DNA of 64,000 bases. It comes from Bryobacteraceae bacterium. Its GTDB lineage: Bacteria; Acidobacteriota; Terriglobia; Bryobacterales; Bryobacteraceae. The DNA is taken from the NCBI GenBank assembly GCA_023384675.1, contig JAHDVK010000006.1:186001-250000 (forward strand), in the 5' to 3' direction. A model generated the notes under the pieces. The model did not search any database and had not been told where the DNA came from. It saw only the letters and a program-made list of their open reading frames with translations. Positions 8,513 through 16,242 of this stretch are shown here, one piece after another (position 1 is the first letter of the stretch; each line of letters starts with the position of its first letter). The translations under genes and the position numbers were made by a program.

Positions 8513-9525
8513 TGCGGCCACACCTCGAAACGCATCCGCGCGCCCGGCGTGTTCTCGCGGTACTGCAGAACGCGCGTACCGGTGCTGGAGAAGCGCGAGT
8601 TCAGTTGCACGGTCATCGAAGCCGAACGCCGCAGGTCCGAGATCCGGCCATCGGGCCGCCGCGGCCGGGCGAAGGCTTGCAGCGTGTAAATCTTGTCTCC
8701 GCCAACCCGGAATCGCCCGGCGGTGGAACCCAGCACCGTGCTCGCCACGCGGAATTGCGCTTCCGTCAGCGGGCCCGCGCGGCGGTTGGCCACGATCATC
8801 TCGACCGCCGTGGGCATCGCGCCCAATGCCAGCATCACCTCGGGTTCCACGGAGTTGATGTCCAACGGCGTGTTGCCGCTGTACACCGACAGGCAGTCGC
8901 GCAGGCCCGCGCGCGCCACCAGCGTGCCGTCCGGCAGCCGGTCGTAGCGGCCGTGAAAAAGGTCGGGAGTGATGCCATGCACCGCCAAGAGTTCCTCGAT
9001 CTGTTCAAATGACGTGTGCGGGGCGCGAAAAGACGGAGCGCGGGTCATATAAATCCGGTCGAACAGGCTGCCCTCGGGTCCCTGGGGCCCGGCGCGCCAG
9101 TCCAGAATCGCCGCCGTGATCTCGCGCGCGCCCATCTCCGGCACCCCCAAGGCCACTATGAGCCGGAAGATCTCCTGCTCCGGCGCGAGGTTCACATTCA
9201 GCTTGGCGGACTCGGGAATGACCTCCACCACGGCTTCGCCCTCGGGGAAATTCATCAGCAACACCGGCATGCCGGGCTGCCAGAACCGGATGCGCCCGTC
9301 GGGCAGGCGCTGCCCCGCCCCGTAGAGCAGATAGTTATGCGCACGGTCGAGCGCACCCGTCGCGAGGTAATGCGCCCGCAGCCCTTCCACCGCGGTTTCG
9401 GTTCGCCCGATTTCGCCGCGCACCGTCATCGCCACGGCAAAAGCGATCGCCGAGAGCGCCGCCGACAGCCACAGCACGGCCAGCAGCGCGCCTCCGCGTT
9501 TCCACTTAATACTCGAAAGGTTCAT
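8509..9525 (-). CDS. gspK: Type II secretion minor pseudopilin GspK
   Basis: 338 residues. ATG 9525 lies 20 bases inside the end of gspJ. The N-terminus carries a prepilin peptidase site (KRGG-ALLAVLWLSAALS) with Val rather than Glu at +5, as is normal for GspK. The large GspK-specific helical insert follows (KLNVNLAPEQE, LDWRAGPQGPEG, TPLDINSVEPEVMLALG). GspK caps the pseudopilus tip with GspI and GspJ. All neighbours belong to the same system. Confidence 0.9.
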   Translation of the reverse strand: MNLSSIKWKRGGALLAVLWLSAALSAIAFAVAMTVRGEIGRTETAVEGLRAHYLATGALDRAHNYLLYGAGQRLPDGRIRFWQPGMPVLLMNFPEGEAVVEVIPESAKLNVNLAPEQEIFRLIVALGVPEMGAREITAAILDWRAGPQGPEGSLFDRIYMTRAPSFRAPHTSFEQIEELLAVHGITPDLFHGRYDRLPDGTLVARAGLRDCLSVYSGNTPLDINSVEPEVMLALGAMPTAVEMIVANRRAGPLTEAQFRVASTVLGSTAGRFRVGGDKIYTLQAFARPRRPDGRISDLRRSASMTVQLNSRFSSTGTRVLQYRENTPGARMRFEVWPQ

Positions 9526-10234
9526 CGGGCGTCCTGGTGATCCGCAGGCGCGTGGTCAGCGTTAGCGGCTGCACGCGCGAGCGGTCGTCTTCCAGCGGCG
9601 TAATTTCAATGCGCACCGCCGCGGGCCATACGTCGTTGCGCACCCAGACCGGCAGCCATTGCGCCGGCTGGCCTTCGAGCGACTGCTCGAAGAAGAAACG
9701 CGCCGAAGCCAGCCGGTCGGCCAGCACGAAACTGCGAGGCCCTGGGATCGCGGGCGCGAATACGGTTCTGGGAATGCCGCTCAGCGGATCCGGTGCGGGC
9801 GGCATGCATAGGAAGCCCGCTCCGACGGGACCGGTGTAAGGGATTTCGTTCACCAGCAGCCGCACCCCCCGGCCGCCTTCCCCCGGCACAACGAACAACT
9901 CCGCGATCACCGCATACCCGCGGTGCGCCCCCTCGAGCGAATAACTGGTGACGAACCGCATCACGGCCGGTTCGCCCTGGAAGAACATGGTAGGGTTCCC
10001 CTGCGTGCCTCCCGCCTGGCCGCAGCGCGCCCGCACCGGAAGGAACGCGCCCAACTGATTCTCAAGGATGCGATACGCCCCCGTCACTCGCCGGTTCTCG
10101 TTCACCCGCCGGCTCACTCCTTCGAGTGCGCCCAACCCGGTACGGATCGCGAACAACATCCCCGTGGACAACAGGCTCACCAGCGTGATGGCGATCAGCA
10201 ACTCGAGCAGCGTCACGCCGCGCCGCCCTCTCAT
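9506..10234 (-). CDS. gspJ: Type II secretion minor pseudopilin GspJ
   Basis: 242 residues from ATG 10234, which overlaps the gspI stop as ATGA. A longer upstream reading would put a Gly-rich stretch before the prepilin signal and is rejected. The signal is MRGRRG-VTLLELLIAITLVSLLS, with cleavage after Gly6 and Glu at +5. The remainder has the GspJ pattern of a long N-terminal helix (TGAYRILENQLGAFLPV) and beta-rich body (RSRVQPLTLTTRLRI near the end). It is a tip component of the pseudopilus. Confidence 0.85.
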   Translation of the reverse strand: MRGRRGVTLLELLIAITLVSLLSTGMLFAIRTGLGALEGVSRRVNENRRVTGAYRILENQLGAFLPVRARCGQAGGTQGNPTMFFQGEPAVMRFVTSYSLEGAHRGYAVIAELFVVPGEGGRGVRLLVNEIPYTGPVGAGFLCMPPAPDPLSGIPRTVFAPAIPGPRSFVLADRLASARFFFEQSLEGQPAQWLPVWVRNDVWPAAVRIEITPLEDDRSRVQPLTLTTRLRITRTPDEPFEY

Positions 10235-10692
10235 CGCCACACCTCCGCCGTAGCCTGCGGAAACAGCAGGACATCCTCCGCCGTAGCCTGCGCCCGGCGG
10301 TAAGCCGCAATGCGCATTGTCTTGGTACCGGCGCCCGCGGCCCACCAGATCTCCAACTCAATCCGAAGCAGGATCGGCGTTCCGGGCGCGGGGGGCGCGC
10401 CAAGCGGAGAGCCACTCTCGAACGGCATCACCCGCGCGCGCCATCCCGCCTTCACTCCCCCCGTCACCTCTGGAGCGTACGCGCCCTCGATGGGGATACC
10501 TTTGGGCAATCCTCGGGCCGCCAGCAACTCGTCCATTTGCCGCCGCGCCAGCAGCGCCGCACGGTCGTAGTCGGTCAGCCGCGCCGCGTTGCTGAGCGAG
10601 GTGCGCAGGCTCCCCAGCAGGCCCACCACCGCCACGGCCATCAGCGTCGTGGCCACCAGCACCTCGAGCAGCGTGAAGCCCCGTTCGCGCAT
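10231..10692 (-). CDS. gspI: Type II secretion minor pseudopilin GspI
   Basis: 153 residues with prepilin signal MRERG-FTLLEVLVATTLMAVAVVG (cleavage after Gly5, Glu at +5). The conserved ALLARRQMDELLAA helix end and the short beta-sheet typical of GspI are visible. It lies 6 bases after gspH and overlaps gspJ by four bases. GspI is predicted to nucleate the I-J-K tip complex. Confidence 0.87.
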   Translation of the reverse strand: MRERGFTLLEVLVATTLMAVAVVGLLGSLRTSLSNAARLTDYDRAALLARRQMDELLAARGLPKGIPIEGAYAPEVTGGVKAGWRARVMPFESGSPLGAPPAPGTPILLRIELEIWWAAGAGTKTMRIAAYRRAQATAEDVLLFPQATAEVWR

Positions 10693-10698
10693 CGCGCC

Positions 10699-11184
10699 CT
10701 ACTCTTGTTCCGCCTGTTCGGCTTCTTCCACCCGCGCCACGCCGGTCACCGGATCCACGCGCACCTGCCGCCGGTGCCCCCGCGAACTGGAGATAACCAG
10801 CGTCACTCTGGGAAACGTCGCGCCCGGAAAAACCAGCAGACTCCGCACCGCGGGCGGTTCGCCCGGCGGCTCCGGCAGCACACGCTCGATCGTGATTCCA
10901 TCGGGCATCCGGTACTCGCGTGCGAAGCCCGGCCGCAAACTCCGCACCGTCATCACGCCTTCGTCGCGCGCGATGGTCAACTCCACCGGCTCCTGCCGCC
11001 GCTCTACCTGCACCATGGCCTGCGCCAGCAGCCCGGCCACCGCGTCGGCGGCGGTCCGCATCCGGATCGAGTCCAGTCCCGAACTCACGCCCGGAAAAGT
11101 CAGCGCGGCCATCAGCGAGATCAGCAGCACCACCAGCATCATCTCCATCAGGGTGACGCCGCGGCGGCGGGAGCGAGGCTTCAT
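10699..11184 (-). CDS. gspH: Type II secretion minor pseudopilin GspH
   Basis: 161 residues. ATG 11184 overlaps the gspG stop (ATGA). The prepilin signal is KPRSRRRG-VTLMEMMLVVLLISLMA, with Glu at +5. The body is short and beta-rich (PVELTIARDEGVMTVRSL), as in GspH/FimT proteins. It is a minor pseudopilin between the GspG shaft and the I-J-K tip. FimT-type naming is the main alternative, but context favours GspH. Confidence 0.83.
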   Translation of the reverse strand: MKPRSRRRGVTLMEMMLVVLLISLMAALTFPGVSSGLDSIRMRTAADAVAGLLAQAMVQVERRQEPVELTIARDEGVMTVRSLRPGFAREYRMPDGITIERVLPEPPGEPPAVRSLLVFPGATFPRVTLVISSSRGHRRQVRVDPVTGVARVEEAEQAEQE

Positions 11185-11624
11185 TGCGATTTCCAGCTCA
11201 CGATGTCGGCGAGAATCCCCTCGCCGCCGGGCTGGCCGTCGGCGCCGTAGCAGATGATCTCAGGCTCGTCGCCCTGATCGCTGGGATACTTGTACACGTA
11301 CTCGTTGCCCCACGGGTCCTTCGGGATTTCCTGCGGCAGGTACGGCCCCTGCCACTGATTCACGCCCTGGGGCCGGTGCCGGAGCGCATTCAACCCCATT
11401 TCGGTGGTCGGATAGACGCCCGTATCGAGCTTGTAGGTGCCCAGCGCTGTCATGAACGAGTTGATCTGCGCCCGCGCGGCAGTCACGCGCGCGGTGTCGC
11501 TCTTATTCAGCAGGCGGGGCGCCACCAGAGCGGCGAACAGGGCGATGATCGTCATCACCACCAGCATTTCGATGAGCGTAACGCCGCGTTGTTTGCGGGT
11601 TTTTTGCGTGTTTTTTCGCGTCAT
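11181..11624 (-). CDS. gspG: Type II secretion major pseudopilin GspG
   Basis: 147 residues. Prepilin peptidase site at Gly14 (KQRG-VTLIEMLVVMTIIALF), Glu at +5. The GspG hallmark LDTGVYPTTEMGLNAL and the C-terminal calcium loop region (DPWGNEYVYKYP ... YGADGQPGGEG) are present. It forms the pseudopilus shaft. No prepilin peptidase (gspO) is in this window, so it must be encoded elsewhere. Confidence 0.94.
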   Translation of the reverse strand: MTRKNTQKTRKQRGVTLIEMLVVMTIIALFAALVAPRLLNKSDTARVTAARAQINSFMTALGTYKLDTGVYPTTEMGLNALRHRPQGVNQWQGPYLPQEIPKDPWGNEYVYKYPSDQGDEPEIICYGADGQPGGEGILADIVSWKSQ

Positions 11625-11641
11625 TTGGTCACTTTCCGGGG

Positions 11642-12853
11642 CTAAATCGCCACTTCGTTGATACTCGTGATCGCCAGCAGCATGCTCAGGATCAGGGCGC
11701 CGACCACGACGCCCAGCAGCAGGATGATCAGCGGTTCGAATAGCGCCGTGAAGCGCTTGATGGCCGTCCGGGTATCCGCGTCATAAATGTCCGCGGCGCG
11801 CAGGAACATCGCGTCGAGCCGCCCGGTCTCTTCTCCCACCGATAGCAGATGGCTGGCCAGCGGGGGGAATTCGCCCGTCCGCGCCAGCGGCGCCGAGAGG
11901 CCCTCGCCGCGCTTCACGCCCTGTGCCACCGGCTCCAGCGTGTCCGACATGCGCCGGTTGGTCATGATCGATCGCGCGATGCTCAGGCTCTGCACCAGCG
12001 GCACGCCATTCGCGACCAGCGTGCCCATCGCGCGCGAAAACTGCGCCGTTTGTGACTTGCGCAGAGCGTCGCCCAGCACCGGAATCTTCAGCAAGAATCC
12101 ATCCCACCACATCCGCCCCTCCGGCGAGCCAATGTAGACCTTCATCGCCGCAAGGAACGCCGCAATGCCGCCCAGAACCCACAGACCCCATTGCCGCACC
12201 CAGGAGCTCAGGTCCATCATGATGCGCGTCGGCGTGGGCATCGTCATTTGCGATTCGGCGAACACCTCGCCGAATTTCGGCACCACGTAGTACAGCAAAA
12301 CGAAGATCGACGCCGCGCCCACCAGCGACAGCAGCGCGGGGTAAACCATCGAACTGACGATGTAGCCGCGCAACTCGTCGCGCTGCTTCTCGTATTCGGA
12401 CAGGCGCTCGAAAATCTGCGCCAGCGAACCCGAAGCCTCGCCCGCGCGCACCATGTTGACGTAAAACTCGGGGAAATGAGACGGCTTCGTCGCCAGCGAA
12501 TCGGCCAGCGACCGCCCGCCCTTGAGCGTGCGCAGCACATCGCCCACCAGCGTTTTGAACTCTGTCCGCTCGCTCAGTTCGCTGGTGATCGACAGCGCCC
12601 GGTCGAGCGGGACCCCCGCCGAGAGCAGCGTCGAAAGCTCCTGCGTGAAGAACAGGACGTCCTTCCGCCGCCCCGGCTGCCAGGAGGGCATCTTGAATCC
12701 CGAGCGGCCGCCGGGTTGCGCGCCGACATAGAGCGGCGTCAGTCCCTGCCGACGCAACTCGGCCACGACGCGCCTCTCATCGTCGCCGGGCAGCGTGCCG
12801 GTGCGGACGCGCCCGTCCGCCGCCACCGCCCGGAAATGCCAGGTCGCCGCCAT
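11642..12853 (-). CDS. gspF: Type II secretion inner-membrane platform protein GspF
   Basis: 403 residues from ATG 12853, two bases after the gspE stop; a far longer upstream reading overlaps gspE and is rejected. Two repeated GspF domains are visible: FFTQELSTLLSAGVPLDRAL at ~65-85 and QFSRAMGTLVANGVPLVQSL at ~265-285. Transmembrane helices lie near 165-190, 215-235 and 375-398. GspF is the polytopic core to which GspE couples ATP hydrolysis. A 17-base gap separates it from gspG. Confidence 0.94.
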   Translation of the reverse strand: MAATWHFRAVAADGRVRTGTLPGDDERRVVAELRRQGLTPLYVGAQPGGRSGFKMPSWQPGRRKDVLFFTQELSTLLSAGVPLDRALSITSELSERTEFKTLVGDVLRTLKGGRSLADSLATKPSHFPEFYVNMVRAGEASGSLAQIFERLSEYEKQRDELRGYIVSSMVYPALLSLVGAASIFVLLYYVVPKFGEVFAESQMTMPTPTRIMMDLSSWVRQWGLWVLGGIAAFLAAMKVYIGSPEGRMWWDGFLLKIPVLGDALRKSQTAQFSRAMGTLVANGVPLVQSLSIARSIMTNRRMSDTLEPVAQGVKRGEGLSAPLARTGEFPPLASHLLSVGEETGRLDAMFLRAADIYDADTRTAIKRFTALFEPLIILLLGVVVGALILSMLLAITSINEVAI

Positions 12854-12855
12854 CG

Positions 12856-14493
12856 TTAGAACTCCTGCGTCACTCGCGTGACTTCGGCGGGCGTGGTGAC
12901 GCCGGTGGCCACCTTCAGCCAGCCATCCTCGCGCAAGTTGCGCATGCCGTTGCGGCGCGCCGCGACGGTCAGGTCCGCCGCGTCGGCGTCCTTCATGATC
13001 AGCTTGCGAATTTCGTCGTTCAGCTCCATCAGTTCGAAGATGCCCACGCGCCCGAGGAAGCCCGACCCGAAACACTGATCGCACCCTGCGCCGCGAAAGG
13101 CCGGCACCATCTCGCCGAAGGGATTCATCGCTTCGCCATCGGGCTGCCCGCAGTGCGGGCAGATGCGGCGCACCAGGCGCTGCGCCAGCACCGACACCAC
13201 CGACGAGGTGATCAGATAGTTCTCCACGCCCATGTCGGTCAAGCGCGTGATCGCGCTGGGGGCGTCGTTGGTATGCAGTGTCGAGTACACGAAGTGGCCG
13301 GTGAGCGCGGAGCGGATGGCCACTTCGGCCGTCTCGTAATCGCGGATTTCGCCCACCATGATGACGTCAGGATCCTGGCGCACGATGTGACGGAGGCCCG
13401 TGGCGAAGGTCAGCCCGATCTGCGTATTGACGTGGATCTGGTTGATGCCGTCCATCTGATACTCCACCGGATCCTCGATCGTGATGATCTTCTTGTCGGA
13501 CTGGTTGATGCGCTTGAGCGCCGAATAGAGCGTGGTGGACTTGCCCGAGCCGGTCGGCCCGGTGACCAGGAAGATGCCGTGCGGCAGCGACGTGTAGTGG
13601 TGCATCCGCGCCAGCATGTGCTCGTCGAAGCCGAGGCGCGACAGGTCGTAAAAATCGCCCGCGGAGCGGTCCAGCAGGCGCATCACGACGCTTTCGCCGT
13701 AGAGCGTCGGGAGCGTGGAGACGCGCAGGTCCACCTCGCGGCCGATGGTTTTGATTTTGATGCGGCCGTCCTGGGGCAGGCGCCGCTCGGCGATGTTCAG
13801 CTTCGCCATCAGCTTGACGCGGGAGATGATGGCCGCTTTCAGTTCGCGCGGCGGCGCTTCCTGGTCCTGCAGTACGCCGTCAACACGGAACCTGATTCTG
13901 AATTCTTTCTCGAACGGCTCGATGTGAATATCGCTGGCGCGCTTCTCCACCGCCTGGCCGATCATGGCGTTCACCAGCCGGATGACGGGCGCTTCGCTCG
14001 CCATGTCGCGCAGATGTTCGAGATCGCTGGCGGCCTCCTCGTTTTCGCGGCCGGTGAAGGTTTCGTCGCGCTCCTCGGCAACATAGTGCTTTTCGAGCGA
14101 GTCGTGAATCTCGGAATCGAGCGCCAGTTCGGCGCGCACCTTCAGCCCCGTAGCCGCCTGCGCGGCGTGGATCGTCTCGAAGTCGAGCGGGTCCGCCATC
14201 GCCAGGATCAGCGTGGAATCCTCGATCCGCAGCGGCACCGCGCGGGCCTGGCGCAGGAAGCGGGCGGGGAGACGTTCGGTCTCGGGCGTCACCGGCGGAG
14301 GTCCGTTGAACGACGCCACCGGGATCTCAAGCTGTTCGGAGAGCGCGTTCAGGACGTCGCGCTGCGCCACGAAGCCCAGGTCCACCAGGATGCGGCCCAA
14401 CTTGTCGCCGCGCTCCTTCTGGAGCTCAAGCGCACGATCGAGTTCCTCGGCCGTGAGTTGCCCGCGGCTTTGCAGGATCTGGCCCAGGCGCAT
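12856..14493 (-). CDS. gspE: Type II secretion ATPase GspE
   Basis: 545 residues. An N-terminal GspE/MshEN domain (LGQILQSRGQLTAEELDRAL) is followed by the second N domain. The ATPase core has Walker A GPTGSGKST near residue 309, the Asp box IITIEDPVEYQ, Walker B DVIMVGEIRD and the His box STLHTNDAP. A CPHC ... CDQC tetracysteine zinc motif lies at ~444-472. It is the hexameric cytoplasmic motor of pseudopilus assembly. It opens the gsp part of the operon, four bases after the small secreted protein. Confidence 0.96.
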   Translation of the reverse strand: MRLGQILQSRGQLTAEELDRALELQKERGDKLGRILVDLGFVAQRDVLNALSEQLEIPVASFNGPPPVTPETERLPARFLRQARAVPLRIEDSTLILAMADPLDFETIHAAQAATGLKVRAELALDSEIHDSLEKHYVAEERDETFTGRENEEAASDLEHLRDMASEAPVIRLVNAMIGQAVEKRASDIHIEPFEKEFRIRFRVDGVLQDQEAPPRELKAAIISRVKLMAKLNIAERRLPQDGRIKIKTIGREVDLRVSTLPTLYGESVVMRLLDRSAGDFYDLSRLGFDEHMLARMHHYTSLPHGIFLVTGPTGSGKSTTLYSALKRINQSDKKIITIEDPVEYQMDGINQIHVNTQIGLTFATGLRHIVRQDPDVIMVGEIRDYETAEVAIRSALTGHFVYSTLHTNDAPSAITRLTDMGVENYLITSSVVSVLAQRLVRRICPHCGQPDGEAMNPFGEMVPAFRGAGCDQCFGSGFLGRVGIFELMELNDEIRKLIMKDADAADLTVAARRNGMRNLREDGWLKVATGVTTPAEVTRVTQEF

Positions 14494-14496
14494 GCC

Positions 14497-15039
14497 TTAC
14501 TCCTCGCGTACCCGCAGCGCGGCGGTGAGCGTCTCCGGCGTGGCGCGCTTGGTGGCCACGTCCACCAGCGCCTGCCTCGGCGCCTGCATCGTAATCATCA
14601 GCGGCAAACCCTTGCGGTCCTCCCAGGAATGGTGCACCAGCACGAAGCCCAGCACCACCTGCTCGGTCATGGGCACGCGGTCGAGCGACGCCGCGCTATC
14701 GACGAGCATCTGGCGCATCATGCCGCGTACCGCGGGCAGGCGCTTCTGCTTGGCTTCGCGCACACGGGCGATCTCATCCGGACTGATCGCCGGGCGGAAC
14801 GGGCTGATGCCCGCCACCTGCACGATGTTGACCTCCGCGGTGAACACCGCGCCGTAGCCCGGCAGGTAAATGCCGCGCGGCAGTCCGAGCACGTCGATCG
14901 GCGCATTGATATCGAATCGGCGGAGCTTGTTGAACAGGCTCTCTTCCACCGCCGCGATTTCGCCGCGCGAAGGGAGCGCCCGCTGCGCGGGCAGCGGCGC
15001 CATGGCCAGCATCAGGAGACCCGCAAGCGCAAGACGCAT
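14497..15039 (-). CDS. Secreted protein of unknown function between anti-sigma gene and gspE
   Basis: 180 residues. ATG 15039 shares one base with the upstream stop (TGATG). A signal peptide (MRLALAGLLMLAMAPLPAQ) precedes a mixed alpha/beta body with YLPGYGAVFTAEVNIVQ, AKQKRLPAVRGMMRQML and EQVVLGFVLVHHSWED. No metal- or nucleotide-binding motif was recognised. Its place between the sigma/anti-sigma pair and gspE suggests it belongs to the same regulon and acts in the periplasm, possibly as a sensor or secretion accessory; this is inference. Confidence 0.75.
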   Translation of the reverse strand: MRLALAGLLMLAMAPLPAQRALPSRGEIAAVEESLFNKLRRFDINAPIDVLGLPRGIYLPGYGAVFTAEVNIVQVAGISPFRPAISPDEIARVREAKQKRLPAVRGMMRQMLVDSAASLDRVPMTEQVVLGFVLVHHSWEDRKGLPLMITMQAPRQALVDVATKRATPETLTAALRVREE

Positions 15040-15593
15040 CAGTCGCCTCCGTAGCGGACGGCCAACGATTGCGCCGTCGCCAGCCGTTTTTCCATCATCA
15101 CGAACGCTTCGCGGACCATCTCGAGGTCGGCCTGCCGCTGCGCTTGCGCCTGATCCAGGATTTCCGCTTTCACCTGCTCGAAGCGGACCTGTTCTTCGGT
15201 CCGGGCCGCCGCCACGGCTGCGTGCACTTCGGCGCGCACCTGCTCCGTTGTGATGCCCGTCCCGGCAGGCGCCGGTCCAGCCGCTTGCGGAACCAGGGCA
15301 TGCACTACGATCGCCACCGACAGCATCGCCGCTCCGGCGAAGGCCAGCCGCGGCCCGGAGGCCCAGAAACGCTGCCACCAGTTCGGCTCCAGCACGGGAT
15401 CAGAGACGAAGGCGATCCGACGCACGGGTTCGGCTTGCGGGAGCCGGCTCAGCGCGGTGAGCGTCATTTCCAGTTCTTCGACCTCGGCGCGGGCTTCGGG
15501 GTGAGCCGCCAGATAAGCGGCCGCCCTTTCGCGCTCCGCGGGCGGCATCTCCTTCAGTACATATGCGTTCCAGTCGAACTCGTGTTGCTTCAT
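15039..15593 (-). CDS. Membrane-bound anti-sigma factor-like protein
   Basis: 184 residues. ATG 15593 overlaps the sigma factor stop as ATGA, the usual arrangement of ECF sigma/anti-sigma pairs. An N-terminal ~75-residue cytoplasmic region (FDWNAYVLKEMPPAERERAAAYLAAHPEA) resembles the anti-sigma fold but lacks the HxxxCxxC zinc motif. One transmembrane helix lies at ~80-103, followed by a Pro/Ala stretch and a long periplasmic coiled coil (~118-175). It likely holds the ECF factor inactive until an envelope signal. The assignment rests on context and topology. Confidence 0.75.
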   Translation of the reverse strand: MKQHEFDWNAYVLKEMPPAERERAAAYLAAHPEARAEVEELEMTLTALSRLPQAEPVRRIAFVSDPVLEPNWWQRFWASGPRLAFAGAAMLSVAIVVHALVPQAAGPAPAGTGITTEQVRAEVHAAVAAARTEEQVRFEQVKAEILDQAQAQRQADLEMVREAFVMMEKRLATAQSLAVRYGGD

Positions 15594-16174
15594 GACCGCG
15601 CCTCCTTGCCCGCGCGCCCCGCGCCGGTGTGCGGCGCCAGCATCAACTTGAGCTGCTCGAGGCCCGTGTACACCCGCGACTTCACCGTCGATGCCGGACA
15701 GCCGAGAATCCCGGCGATCTCGTCGAACTTAAACCCCTCGTACACCTTCAGCAGCACCGCTTCGCGCTGTTCCGGCGTCAGCCGTCCGAGCGCCGTTTCC
15801 ACCGCCAGCGAAAGCTCGACGCCGGCGAGCGACCGCGGCGCGGCCATCGCCGCCATATCCACGTCCTCCGCCGGCCGGCGGCGGCGAATGAGGCTGATGG
15901 CTTCGTTATGGGCGATGCGGTAAAGCCAGGGACCGAACCGCGCCGGGTCATCCAGCCGCGCCAGGCTTTGATAGGCCTTCAAGAAGGCCTCCTGGCTGAC
16001 GTCCTGCGCGTCATCCGGCGAACCCACGATGCGCAATAGATAATTGAACACGCGTTTTTCCCATCGGGACACAAGCCGGTTGTACATCTGCACGTCGCCC
16101 TTGCGGGCGCCGCGGACGAGGTCCAAATCATCCACTTCGCGAAAGATCAAATCGGTTTCCAACCGCTCTTTCAC
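15590..16174 (-). CDS. RNA polymerase ECF sigma factor
   Basis: 194 residues from GTG 16174; no ATG lies upstream in frame and no strong ribosome site is visible. Region 2 is clear (VFNYLLRIVGSPDDAQDVSQEAFLKAY, then FGPWLYRIAHNEAISLIRRRR). Region 4 has LTPEQREAVLLKVYEGFKFDEIA and the helix-turn-helix CPASTVKSRVYTGL. It belongs to the RpoE-like ECF group. It is followed in the same direction by an anti-sigma-like protein and the whole gsp block, so it probably controls this operon. Confidence 0.92.
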   Translation of the reverse strand: MKERLETDLIFREVDDLDLVRGARKGDVQMYNRLVSRWEKRVFNYLLRIVGSPDDAQDVSQEAFLKAYQSLARLDDPARFGPWLYRIAHNEAISLIRRRRPAEDVDMAAMAAPRSLAGVELSLAVETALGRLTPEQREAVLLKVYEGFKFDEIAGILGCPASTVKSRVYTGLEQLKLMLAPHTGAGRAGKEARS

Positions 16175-16242
16175 TCACTATGACGCAGACCGGGACGGAA
16201 AAGACGGAGCGGATCGAAATACTTGCGCCCGGACCAGCCCGG

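Noticed and set aside
13153-15054. 633-codon open frame on the plus strand
   Set aside because: It lies antisense to gspE and its neighbours, which have clear family motifs. Its translation is Arg/His/Gln-rich, typical of an antisense shadow in GC-rich DNA.
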